From DASPKT01 sp035626475 (GTDB lineage Bacteria; Pseudomonadota; Alphaproteobacteria; Azospirillales; Azospirillaceae), in the NCBI GenBank assembly GCA_035626475.1, contig DASPNP010000079.1, forward strand, positions 1-25,481: a stretch of 25,481 nt of DNA, in the 5' to 3' direction. This document shows, piece after piece, positions 17,194-23,904 of the stretch. The notes under the pieces were generated by a model, which saw nothing but the letters and a program-made list of their open reading frames with translations, ran no database searches and had not been told where the DNA came from. Position numbers and translations under genes: made by a program. Position 1 is the first letter of the stretch; every line of letters starts with the position of its first letter.

Positions 17194-17663
17194 GCGCGCT
17201 GCTGACCCACCTGCTGCTGGCGCTGGCCTGGATGGCCGTCAATGGCAGCTTCAGCTTCACCGACCTGGTGGTGGGCCTCGTGCTGGGCCTGCTGGTGATG
17301 TCCATCGCCAGCCCGTTCCAGGCGGAGCGCGGCTATGCCGGCCGCATCTGGCAGGGGCTGGGCTTCCTGCTCTGGTTCCTGAAGGAGCTGTGGGTCTCCT
17401 CCATCAAGGTCGCGCGCGACATCCTGACGCCGCGCCTGCGCGCCCGGCCCGGCGTCATCGCCGTGCCGCTGGACGCGGAGACGGATCTGGAGATCACGAT
17501 GCTGGCCTGCCTGGTGACCCTGACGCCGGGCACGCTCAGCCTGGATGTGTCTCCGGATCGTAAGGTCCTCTACATCCACGCCATGTTCGTGGACGACCCG
17601 GACGCCATCCGCGCCGAGATCAAGGACGGCATGGAGAAGCGGCTGCTGGAGGTGATGCGATGA
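17190..17663 (+). CDS. mrpE: Na+/H+ antiporter Mrp subunit E
   Basis: 157 residues. Two N-terminal hydrophobic helices are followed by a cytoplasmic domain with the family sequence LACLVTLTPGTLSLDVS and LYIHAMFVDDP. MrpE helps assembly and activity of the antiporter complex. Start ATG 17190 overlaps the mrpD stop, and the end overlaps mrpF in ATGA. Length is normal. Confidence 0.93.
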   Translation: MSALLTHLLLALAWMAVNGSFSFTDLVVGLVLGLLVMSIASPFQAERGYAGRIWQGLGFLLWFLKELWVSSIKVARDILTPRLRARPGVIAVPLDAETDLEITMLACLVTLTPGTLSLDVSPDRKVLYIHAMFVDDPDAIRAEIKDGMEKRLLEVMR

Positions 17664-17983
17664 CGGGCTTCCTCGCCGGCTGCCTCGTCGCCGGGTTCGT
17701 GCTGCTGGGCGCCTCCTTCGCGCTGACGGCGGTGCGGCTGCTGCGCGGGCCGACCATCTCGGACCGGGTGGTGGCGCTGGATTTGTTCGGCGTGCTGGCG
17801 GTGGCCTTCATCGGCCTCTTCGCCCTGTGGGCCGGCCATGCGGTGTTCCTGGACGCCGCCATCGCCCTGGCGCTGGTCGCCTTCTTCGGCACCGTCGCCT
17901 ATGCCCGGCTGATCGAGCGGCGCGGGGACGAGGACATTCCGCCCGCCGACCTGGAGTCAGGGGAGAACGCCGATGGCCGGTGA
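17660..17983 (+). CDS. mrpF: Na+/H+ antiporter Mrp subunit F
   Basis: 107 residues with three transmembrane helices. The MnhF signature RLLRGPTISDRVVALDLFGVL is present near residues 27-47. A hydrophilic tail of about 20 residues is rich in acidic amino acids. The ATG overlaps the mrpE stop, and the 3' end overlaps mrpG by 11 bases. Confidence 0.92.
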   Translation: MTGFLAGCLVAGFVLLGASFALTAVRLLRGPTISDRVVALDLFGVLAVAFIGLFALWAGHAVFLDAAIALALVAFFGTVAYARLIERRGDEDIPPADLESGENADGR

Positions 17984-18314
17984 GATCGCGCAAGCCCTGG
18001 CCGGGCTGCTGGTGGTGGGCGGGGCCGGCTTCTGCCTGGTGGCGGCGCTGGGCGTGGTGCGCCTGCCGGACGTGCTGGTACGGATGCACGCCTCCAGCAA
18101 GGCCGGCACGCTGGGCTGCGGCATGATCCTGCTGGCGGTGGCGGTCCTGTTCCAGGACGTGGCGGTGACCGCCCGGGCCGTGGCCGGCATCGCCTTCCTG
18201 GTGATCTCCGCCCCCATCGCCGCCCACATGATCGGCCGCGCCGCGCACCAGAGCGGGGTGCGGCTGTGGGAGCGGACGGTGGTGGACGAGATGCCGCGCG
18301 ATCCCGGGCCGTGA
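17973..18314 (+). CDS. mrpG: Na+/H+ antiporter Mrp subunit G
   Basis: 113 residues with three transmembrane helices. The MnhG/PhaG signature VRLPDVLVRMHASSKAGTLG is at about residues 28-47, and HMIGRAAHQSG follows near the end. It is the last gene of the seven-gene operon. The start lies inside mrpF. No clear terminator hairpin with a T-tract follows, so read-through into the gene at 18412 is possible. Confidence 0.92.
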   Translation: MAGEIAQALAGLLVVGGAGFCLVAALGVVRLPDVLVRMHASSKAGTLGCGMILLAVAVLFQDVAVTARAVAGIAFLVISAPIAAHMIGRAAHQSGVRLWERTVVDEMPRDPGP

Positions 18315-18411
18315 CCAATAGGGTCCGGGCCGACATCACTCGCCATACGGCTTGTCTCCCGGCACGCGGATGGTGATCATCGCCGCGGATTTCGATCGGC
18401 GGAGGGGGTGG

Positions 18412-18987
18412 ATGCATCACCGCGAGGCGCTGGAGCCCATCCTGGCCTTCCTGGGCGGCATCGGCATCGGGGTCGCGTTCGGCGAGCGGGGCCGGGGTGG
18501 CTTCCTGCCGGGCACGAATGTCCAGGGCGGCGTGATCCATGTCGATCTGGAGACGCTGCCGGGCTCGGGCGACCTGCTGCACGAGGCCGGGCACATCGCC
18601 ATCGTCCCGCGCCGCCACTGGCACCGGCTGGGCCCCGACCTGCAGGCGGACGTCGAGACGGCCCTGGCGGACGAGACGGCGGCGGGCGAGCCCGACCCGG
18701 CGCTGCGGATGGCGGCCGGCATGGGCGAGTTCATGGCCCAGGCCTGGTCCTACGCCGCCGCCCTGCAGGCCGGGGTGACGCCGGCTTCCGTCTTCTTTCC
18801 CGGCTCGTACAAGCATCACGAGTACCAGGGCGCGCACCCGATGCAGGCCTGGATCGAGAGCGGCACCCACCATGGCGCGCGGGCGCTGGCGGAGGTGGGC
18901 ATGACCGGCTTCTCCGGCCTGTTCCGCCATTTCGGCGACAACGGGCTGCCGCCCTTTCCGCAGATGAACCGCTGGACCCTGGACTGA
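18412..18987 (+). CDS. putative zincin-like HEAGH protein of unknown function
   Basis: 191 residues from ATG 18412, chosen because GGAGG at 18401-18405 sits six bases upstream. ATG 18370 would add 14 residues with a poorer ribosome site. It has no signal peptide or membrane helix. LLHEAGHIAIVPR places HEAGH at residues 57-61, a classic HExxH zinc motif. Glu106 in MGEFMAQAWSYAAALQAG could be the third ligand, as in gluzincin or ImmA-type proteins. The rest is a compact domain with GGVIHVD, FFPGSYKHHEYQG and GMTGFSGLFRHFGD. The sequence looks like a conserved hypothetical family, but I know no assigned role. It follows mrpG by 97 bases on the same strand and converges with the cold-shock gene. 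Confidence 0.75.
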   Translation: MHHREALEPILAFLGGIGIGVAFGERGRGGFLPGTNVQGGVIHVDLETLPGSGDLLHEAGHIAIVPRRHWHRLGPDLQADVETALADETAAGEPDPALRMAAGMGEFMAQAWSYAAALQAGVTPASVFFPGSYKHHEYQGAHPMQAWIESGTHHGARALAEVGMTGFSGLFRHFGDNGLPPFPQMNRWTLD

Positions 18988-19012
18988 CGTGTGGACCGGG
19001 GGAGGGGAGCCG

Positions 19013-19537
19013 TCAGAGCGGCTCCACCTCCACCGCCTCGCGCCCGCGGTCGGCATCGACCACGCGCATCTGCAGCCGCTGCCCCATCTCCAGGTCGGAC
19101 AGGCCGCAGCGGCGCAGGACCGTCTTGTGGATGAAGACGTCCTTGCCCCCGTCGTCGGCCACCACGAACCCGAAGCCCTTGTCCGGCTTGAACCATTTCA
19201 CCGTGCCGGACAGGCTGGTGGAGGGGCCGTCCGGGCGGGGCCGGGAGGGGCCGCGCGGGGCGGCGGGCCGGGCTGGGCCGGTGCCGGTGACGGCGATCAG
19301 GCGCAGCACCTGCGGCCCCTTCGGGCCGGGACCGACCTCCACCTCGATCTCGGCCCCGTCGCCGATCTCCTGCAGGCCGGCCCGGTGCAGCACCGAGACG
19401 TGCAGGAAGGCGTCGGGCGCACCGTCCGACGGGGTGACGAAGCCGAAGCCCTTCGCCGGGTTGAACCATTTCACGGTGGCGCGGTGCCGGGTCCCGGACT
19501 CTTGCAGGGCGTCGGCGTAGCTGTCGTAGTGGGACAT
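19013..19537 (-). CDS. tandem cold-shock-domain protein
   Basis: 174 residues from ATG 19537; a GTG at 19603 would add 22 unlikely residues. There are two cold-shock domains. The first is at about residues 19-84, with VKWFNPAKGFGFV (RNP1) and DAFLHVSVL (RNP2). The second is at about 110-174, with VKWFKPDKGFGFV and DVFIHKTVL. A Pro/Arg/Gly-rich linker joins them. Such proteins bind single-stranded RNA or DNA and act as RNA chaperones or antiterminators. Two-domain versions are typical of alphaproteobacteria. Both RNP pairs look intact. The gene ends 25 bases from the convergent HEAGH gene and is divergent from the acyl-CoA synthetase, leaving a 269-base upstream region that may include a long leader. 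Confidence 0.93.
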   Translation of the reverse strand: MSHYDSYADALQESGTRHRATVKWFNPAKGFGFVTPSDGAPDAFLHVSVLHRAGLQEIGDGAEIEVEVGPGPKGPQVLRLIAVTGTGPARPAAPRGPSRPRPDGPSTSLSGTVKWFKPDKGFGFVVADDGGKDVFIHKTVLRRCGLSDLEMGQRLQMRVVDADRGREAVEVEPL

Positions 19538-19806
19538 AGGCAGGGGCCCCTTCCCGGTCGCCGCACCTTCTCCGGCCCCTTCGGCCACAGCCCGCGGCAG
19601 CACAAGTGTGGGATTAATTCTATGCCCGCAGGCGTATGTGCGCCAGAGGCTATTTCCACCTGGGCGGACGCAGCTTTCCCTTGTAAGGGACGGGCCCGCT
19701 GGGGGATAGAAAAGGGGAAGCGGCGCGTCCCCGCGCGGGAACCTGGGGAAGCGCCCATAGAACAGGAATTTGAGGGCCTTGACCGGCCCCGCGGGGAGGA
19801 GGAACC
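19538..19806. promoter_or_regulatory. divergent regulatory region between cold-shock and acyl-CoA synthetase genes
   Basis: This 269-base spacer is less GC-rich in places than its flanks (for example 19609-19625 and 19705-19713). On the minus strand TAGAAT near 19618-19623 could be a -10 box for the cold-shock gene. On the plus strand TTGTAA (19681-19686) with GATAGA (19705-19710), spaced 18 bases, is a weak candidate for the synthetase. GGGGAGGAGGAA just before 19807 is the ribosome site of the synthetase. None of these promoters is certain. Confidence 0.3.
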
Positions 19807-21513
19807 ATGGCCGTGGCAGGTGCGCGCGAGACCCACATCTGGGAGAAGAGCTATCCGGCCGGCGTCGACTGGCATGCCGCCATCCCGGCCCGCCCGATGC
19901 CCGAGCTCTTCGACGAATGGGTCGCGAAGCATGCCGCCCTGCCCTGCATCGACTTCCTGGACAAGAAGTACAGCTACCGCGAGGCCGGCGAGATCACCGA
20001 CCGCGTCGCCAGGGGCCTGCAGCGGCTGGGCGTGACCAAGGGCACGACGGTGGGCCTGCTGCTGCCGAACACGCCCTACTTCGTGTTCGGCTATTACGGC
20101 ATCCTCAAGGCCGGCGGCACCGTCGTGAACTTCAACCCGCTCTATGCCGAGAAGGAGCTGGTGAAGCAGATCGAGGACAGCCAGGTGGACATCATGTTCT
20201 GCCTGGACGTGGCCGCGATCTACGACAAGCTCGCCAAGATGCTGGGCCAGACGCGGCTGAAGAAGATCGTCGTCTGCCGCATGCAGGACATCCTGCCCTT
20301 CCCGAAGAACCTGCTCTTCCCCTTCGTCAAGGCGAAGGATCTGGGGAAGATCCCGGCCGACCAGCACCATGTCCGCTTCAAGGACCTGACGGCCAATGAC
20401 GGGCGCTACGACAAGGTGCCGGTGAACCCGGTCGAGGACGTGGCGGTACTGCAGTACACCGGCGGCACCACCGGCGTGCCCAAGGGCGCGATGCTGACCC
20501 ATGCCAACCTGTCGGCCAACACCGCGCAGATCCGCATGTGGTTCCCCGAGGCGCGCGAGGGGCAGGAGCGCATGCTGGGCGTGCTGCCGCTGTTCCACGT
20601 CTTCGCCATGAGCGGGGTGATGAACTTCACGCTCGCCATCGGCGGCGAGATGATCCTGCTGCCGCGGTTCGAGCTGGACCAGGCGCTGGCCACCATCGAC
20701 AAGAAGAAGCCGACCCTGTTCCCTGCGGTGCCGACCATCTACACCGCCATCAACAACCACAAGGACCGGGAGAAGTACGACCTCTCCTCGATCCGCTTCT
20801 GCATCTCCGGCGGCGCGCCGCTGCCGGTGGAGGTGAAGCACCAGTTCGAGAAGGTCACGGGCTGCCAGCTGGTGGAGGGCTACGGCCTGTCGGAGAGCTC
20901 GCCGGTCGCCACCACCAACCCGCTGGGCGGGGTGAACAAGGCCGGGTCCATCGGCCTGCCGGTGCCGGGCACCCGCATCGAGATCGTCAGCCTGGACGAC
21001 CTCACCACCCCGGTGGCCCAGGGCGAGCGCGGCGAGATCTGCATCATCGGCCCGCAGGTGATGAAGGGCTACTGGAACAAGGCCGACGAGACGGCCAACG
21101 TCCTGAAGAACGGCCGCCTGCACACGGGCGACGTCGGCTACATGGACCCGGACGGCTACATCTTCATCGTCGACCGCATCAAGGACATGATCCTGGCCGG
21201 CGGCTACAACGTCTATCCGCGCAACGTGGAGGAGGCGATCTACCTGCACCCGGCGGTGGCCGAGTGCATCGTGCTGGGCGTGCCCGACCCCTATCGCGGC
21301 CAGACGGTGAAGGCCTACATCAAGCTCGCCGACGGCGGCAGCCTGACGGCAGAGGAGCTGAGGAAGTTCCTGGAGGACAAGCTGTCCCCCATCGAGATGC
21401 CGAAGCTGGTGGAGTTCCGCGACGAGCTGCCCAAGACCATGATCGGCAAGCTCAGCCGCAAGGCGCTGCTCGACGAGCTCGAGGCGCAGAAATCCGCGCA
21501 GCCCGCCGCCTGA
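19807..21513 (+). CDS. fadD: long-chain acyl-CoA synthetase (AMP-forming)
   Basis: 568 residues. It activates a fatty acid to acyl-AMP and then acyl-CoA, feeding beta-oxidation or lipid synthesis, at the inner face of the membrane. Motifs of the ANL superfamily are in order: YTGGTTGVPKGA (from Tyr217, P-loop), YGLSES (359-364), HTGDVGYMDPDGY (from 439), VDRIKDMILAGGYNVYPRNVEE (hinge), and PKTMIGKLSRK with the catalytic Lys548. The start at ATG 19807 follows a strong GGGGAGGAGGAA site. The sequence closely resembles proteobacterial long-chain enzymes, but exact chain-length preference cannot be read. The gene is 20 bases upstream of a ribokinase gene on the same strand. Confidence 0.93.
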   Translation: MAVAGARETHIWEKSYPAGVDWHAAIPARPMPELFDEWVAKHAALPCIDFLDKKYSYREAGEITDRVARGLQRLGVTKGTTVGLLLPNTPYFVFGYYGILKAGGTVVNFNPLYAEKELVKQIEDSQVDIMFCLDVAAIYDKLAKMLGQTRLKKIVVCRMQDILPFPKNLLFPFVKAKDLGKIPADQHHVRFKDLTANDGRYDKVPVNPVEDVAVLQYTGGTTGVPKGAMLTHANLSANTAQIRMWFPEAREGQERMLGVLPLFHVFAMSGVMNFTLAIGGEMILLPRFELDQALATIDKKKPTLFPAVPTIYTAINNHKDREKYDLSSIRFCISGGAPLPVEVKHQFEKVTGCQLVEGYGLSESSPVATTNPLGGVNKAGSIGLPVPGTRIEIVSLDDLTTPVAQGERGEICIIGPQVMKGYWNKADETANVLKNGRLHTGDVGYMDPDGYIFIVDRIKDMILAGGYNVYPRNVEEAIYLHPAVAECIVLGVPDPYRGQTVKAYIKLADGGSLTAEELRKFLEDKLSPIEMPKLVEFRDELPKTMIGKLSRKALLDELEAQKSAQPAA

Positions 21514-21533
21514 TCCCGCAACGGAAGCAAGCC

Positions 21534-22457
21534 ATGCCCAAGGTCGTCATCGCCGGCAGCATCAACATCGACGTGCTCGCCACCATGAAGCGGGCGCCCC
21601 GCGCGGGGGAGACCGTCAACGGCGACACCGTCACCTTCTGCCCGGGCGGCAAGGGGCTGAACCAGGCGGTGGCGGCGGCGCTGCAGCAGGTGGAGGTCGC
21701 CTTCTGCGGCCGCGTCGGGCGCGACGCCTCGGGCGACCAGGTGCTGGCCTTCTTCAAGGAGAAGGGCGTCGGTACCGACGCCATCGTCCGATCCGAGGCG
21801 AACGCCACCGGCACGGCGCTGGTGATGGTCGATTCCTCGGCGGAGAACCACATCGTGGTCATCCCCGCTGCCAACGCCGAGACCTGCCCGGCCGACCTGG
21901 ACAATCTCTCGATCGCGGCGGGCGACGTGCTGGTCAGCCAGTTCGAGATCCCGCGCACCACCATCGCCGAGTTCTTCCGCCGCGGCCGCGCCGCCGGCGC
22001 CCGCACCATCCTGAACACGGCCCCGGCGCTGGACGATGCGCCGGAGAGCCTGTGGGAGGATACCGACATCCTCGTCCTGAACGAGACCGAGCTGGGCCAC
22101 TTCGCCGGCACCGAGGTCTCGGCCGAGGCGTCGGCGGAAGAAATCGTGGGCATCGCCAAGCGCCTGTTCCGCCGCCCCGACCAGACCATCATCGCCACGC
22201 TGGGCGCCCGCGGCGCGCTGGCGGTGACGGAGAAGGGCCACACTCTGGTGCCCGGCCGCAAGGTCAAGGCGGTGGACACGACCGGCGCCGGCGACTGCTT
22301 CGTGGGAGCGCTGGCGGCCCGGCTGGCCGCTGGCGACCTGCTGCCCATCGCCATGCGCTACGCCAACCTCGCCGCCTCCATCGCCGTGACGCGCGTCGGC
22401 AGCGGGATATCCATGCCCACCGCGACCGAGGTGCACGAGGCGCTGGCGAAGGCGTGA
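21534..22457 (+). CDS. rbsK: ribokinase (PfkB family sugar kinase)
   Basis: 307 residues, normal for the family. It phosphorylates ribose (or deoxyribose) at O5 using ATP in the cytosol. Motifs: VIAGSINIDVLATMKRAPRAG at the N-terminus, CPGGKGLNQAVAAALQ (substrate-binding), NETELGHF, and the anion-hole/catalytic signature DTTGAGDCFVGALA with base Asp254. The start ATG 21534 comes shortly after a weak GGAAG site. It is probably transcribed with the acyl-CoA synthetase upstream and the small gene downstream. No ribose transporter or regulator is present, so a salvage role rather than ribose uptake is my inference; a related pfkB-type substrate cannot be excluded. Confidence 0.9.
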   Translation: MPKVVIAGSINIDVLATMKRAPRAGETVNGDTVTFCPGGKGLNQAVAAALQQVEVAFCGRVGRDASGDQVLAFFKEKGVGTDAIVRSEANATGTALVMVDSSAENHIVVIPAANAETCPADLDNLSIAAGDVLVSQFEIPRTTIAEFFRRGRAAGARTILNTAPALDDAPESLWEDTDILVLNETELGHFAGTEVSAEASAEEIVGIAKRLFRRPDQTIIATLGARGALAVTEKGHTLVPGRKVKAVDTTGAGDCFVGALAARLAAGDLLPIAMRYANLAASIAVTRVGSGISMPTATEVHEALAKA

Positions 22458-22467
22458 GAGGGGCGCC

Positions 22468-22788
22468 ATGCCGTTCCTGCGCCTGCGGATCTACACGGCG
22501 ATGGAGCGAAACGCCGCCATCACCGCGACGGAGGAGGCGGTGGTGGGCTGCGGCGGCTGGCTTGTCGACCACAGCCTCTTCTCCGACGCGATGGCGACCC
22601 TGAACATAGCATTGCCGGCCGACCAGTCCGGCGCGCTCGGCCACGCCCTGGCCGCCGCCGGCCTCAAACCCGAGGCGCCGCCGCCGGAGACGATGGGCGC
22701 CGCCGATTCGGAGATCATGGGCCAGATCACCCTGACCTTCACCGCCGGCACCGGCGACCTCCGCCGCGAGGTGCCGGCGTTCGATTAG
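22468..22788 (+). CDS. small protein of unknown function
   Basis: 106 residues. The ATG at 22468 has GAGGGG closely upstream and follows the ribokinase stop by 10 bases, so the two are very likely co-transcribed. There is no signal peptide or transmembrane helix. Visible features are RLRIYTAMERNAAITATEEAV, a GCGGWLVDHSLFSDAMATLNI stretch, a Pro-rich middle and a beta-like end ITLTFTAGTGD. Coding bias matches its neighbours. I do not recognise the family. Confidence 0.7.
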   Translation: MPFLRLRIYTAMERNAAITATEEAVVGCGGWLVDHSLFSDAMATLNIALPADQSGALGHALAAAGLKPEAPPPETMGAADSEIMGQITLTFTAGTGDLRREVPAFD

Positions 22789-22827
22789 CGTCCGTTAGAC
22801 AATGGCTCAAGCGGTGTCGCTCCTTTA

Positions 22828-22858
22828 CCCGTAATCCCGACAAAAGTCGGGACCCAGG
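22828..22858 (-). repeat. CCTGGGTCCCG-type repeat, copy 1 (inverted)
   Basis: TCCCGAC (22835-22841) and GTCGGGA (22846-22852) form a seven-base-pair stem with an AAAA loop. Its reverse complement matches 23016-23045 at 25 of 30 positions. One change, A-T to G-C within the stem, is compensatory. Confidence 0.8.
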
Positions 22859-22898
22859 AGTTGCAGCGGGATGCGCCAAATGCAGCGCAGGTGTTTTT

Positions 22899-22982
22899 CG
22901 TAGGTCGCATGGAGCCGCAGGCGCAATGCGACATGCCCCGGCCAGTGTGTCGCATTGCGGCTGCGCTTCCATGCGACCTACG
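22899..22982. repeat. CGTAGGTCGCAT palindromic repeat, copy 1
   Basis: Arms of 35 bases (22899-22933 and 22948-22982) are inverted with 32 of 35 matches around a 14-base centre. Each arm also contains its own inverted pair: GTCGCAT at 22904-22910 with ATGCGAC at 22926-22932. The left arm matches 25272-25306 at 33 of 35 positions, so this is a dispersed family. Confidence 0.85.
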
Positions 22983-23015
22983 GGCAAGCTTCATCGACCG
23001 CTCATGGCTACAACC

Positions 23016-23045
23016 CCTGGGTCCCGGCTTGCGCCGGGATGACGG
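23016..23045 (+). repeat. CCTGGGTCCCG-type repeat, copy 2 (direct)
   Basis: TCCCGGC (23022-23028) pairs with GCCGGGA (23033-23039) around TTGC. It is the inverted partner of 22828-22858. The two copies bracket the 22899-22982 palindrome. Confidence 0.8.
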
Positions 23046-23110
23046 TCAAGGGTTAAAACCGTTGGTGAGCACCATACAGCCGGTTCTCCAATAAATCCGT
23101 GTTGCGGTGT

Positions 23111-23190
23111 CCGTAGGTCGGGAGGAGCGAAGCGCATCCCGACACCCGGCCGAAGAAGTCGAGATGCGCTCCGCTCCTCCCGACCTACGG
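23111..23190. repeat. CGTAGGTCGGGAGGAGCG palindromic repeat
   Basis: Arms of 28 bases (23111-23138 and 23163-23190) are inverted with one mismatch around a 24-base centre. The left part also pairs internally: GTCGGGA at 23117-23123 with TCCCGAC at 23137-23143. It ends six bases from the stop of the minus-strand gene and could terminate it. Confidence 0.85.
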
Positions 23191-23196
23191 GTGCCC

Positions 23197-23784
23197 TCAG
23201 CGACGCCCCGCCCGCAGCACCCACGCCACCCCCAGCAGCCCCAGCACGGCAAGGCCCGCCGCGATCCATGTCAGGCGGTCGCGCAGGCTGGCCGCGCGCG
23301 CTGCGGCCTCCGTGCGGAAGCGCTCGATGATGGGGTCGTTGGTGCGGGCGGCCGATATCTCGCGGGGCAGCACTTCGGCCTGTTGGTAGGCCCAGGCGGC
23401 GTCGCGTCCCTGGCTCAGCGCCAAGTCGCGCATGCCGGCCATGGCCTGTCCCAGGTCGCGGTGCAGCGCCGCCATGCGGCCGGCTTCGGGGGCGCCCTCG
23501 GCCGACAGCAGCGCGTCCAGCCGCTCTCCCATGGCCGCCATCTCGGCATTGCGGCGGTCGAAGCGGGCGACGGTCTTGGCGTGGGCGGCCTCGTCCTCCA
23601 GCGCCATCAGCAGCACGTCGCGCTGCAGCGACCGGCTGATGGAGCGCAGCTCCGACGCCGTCGCCGCCACCTCGGCCGCCCGCGCCTGCCGCTCGACCAG
23701 CGTGCCCAGGTACAGGAGCCCGGCGAGGGCCGCCGCCGTGAGCAGGAGGAGGGCGGCGAGGGCGGGGCGGAGGGCGGCTTGCAT
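23197..23784 (-). CDS. membrane-anchored sensor-like protein without output domain
   Basis: 195 residues from ATG 23784. A first transmembrane helix spans about residues 7-29. A long, charged, all-helical region follows (about 30-165; SELRSISRSLQRDVLLMALE, then RRNAEMAAMGERLDALL) that resembles the four-helix-bundle ligand domains of chemoreceptors and histidine kinases. A second transmembrane helix (about 170-189) and a tail of only RAGRR end the protein. It therefore has the sensing half of a transmembrane receptor but no HAMP, kinase or methyl-accepting domain, and no partner gene overlaps it. It might be a truncated receptor or a stand-alone regulator. Repeat 23111-23190 lies directly downstream. 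Confidence 0.7.
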   Translation of the reverse strand: MQAALRPALAALLLLTAAALAGLLYLGTLVERQARAAEVAATASELRSISRSLQRDVLLMALEDEAAHAKTVARFDRRNAEMAAMGERLDALLSAEGAPEAGRMAALHRDLGQAMAGMRDLALSQGRDAAWAYQQAEVLPREISAARTNDPIIERFRTEAAARAASLRDRLTWIAAGLAVLGLLGVAWVLRAGRR

Positions 23785-23904
23785 CGACGGGGTCCGGCAC
23801 TGTGACAAGGCATGCTTTGTAGAAGGATGCCCGCGCCCGGGCAATGGCGGGGGTACCCCGAAGCTGGTAGTCTGCCGCCCTTCCCGGTAGCAAAGGGCGC
23901 TCGC

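Larger units (their letters stand above)
22789..23196. other. gene-free repeat island
   Basis: I find no credible gene in these 408 bases. They hold two inverted copies of a CCTGGGTCCCG repeat (22828-22858 and 23016-23045), a 35-base-arm palindrome between them (22899-22982) and a 28-base-arm palindrome (23111-23190). All lie between the small unknown gene and the 3' end of the sensor-like gene. Confidence 0.8.

Noticed and set aside
19681..19712. Confident sigma70 promoter for the acyl-CoA synthetase
   Set aside because: TTGTAA and TAGAAA are 20 bases apart, too far; the 18-base alternative uses a poor -10, so I list the region only as possible.
22828..23190. Possible CRISPR-like array
   Set aside because: The repeats are of different families, inverted rather than direct, and not regularly spaced; no cas gene is present.
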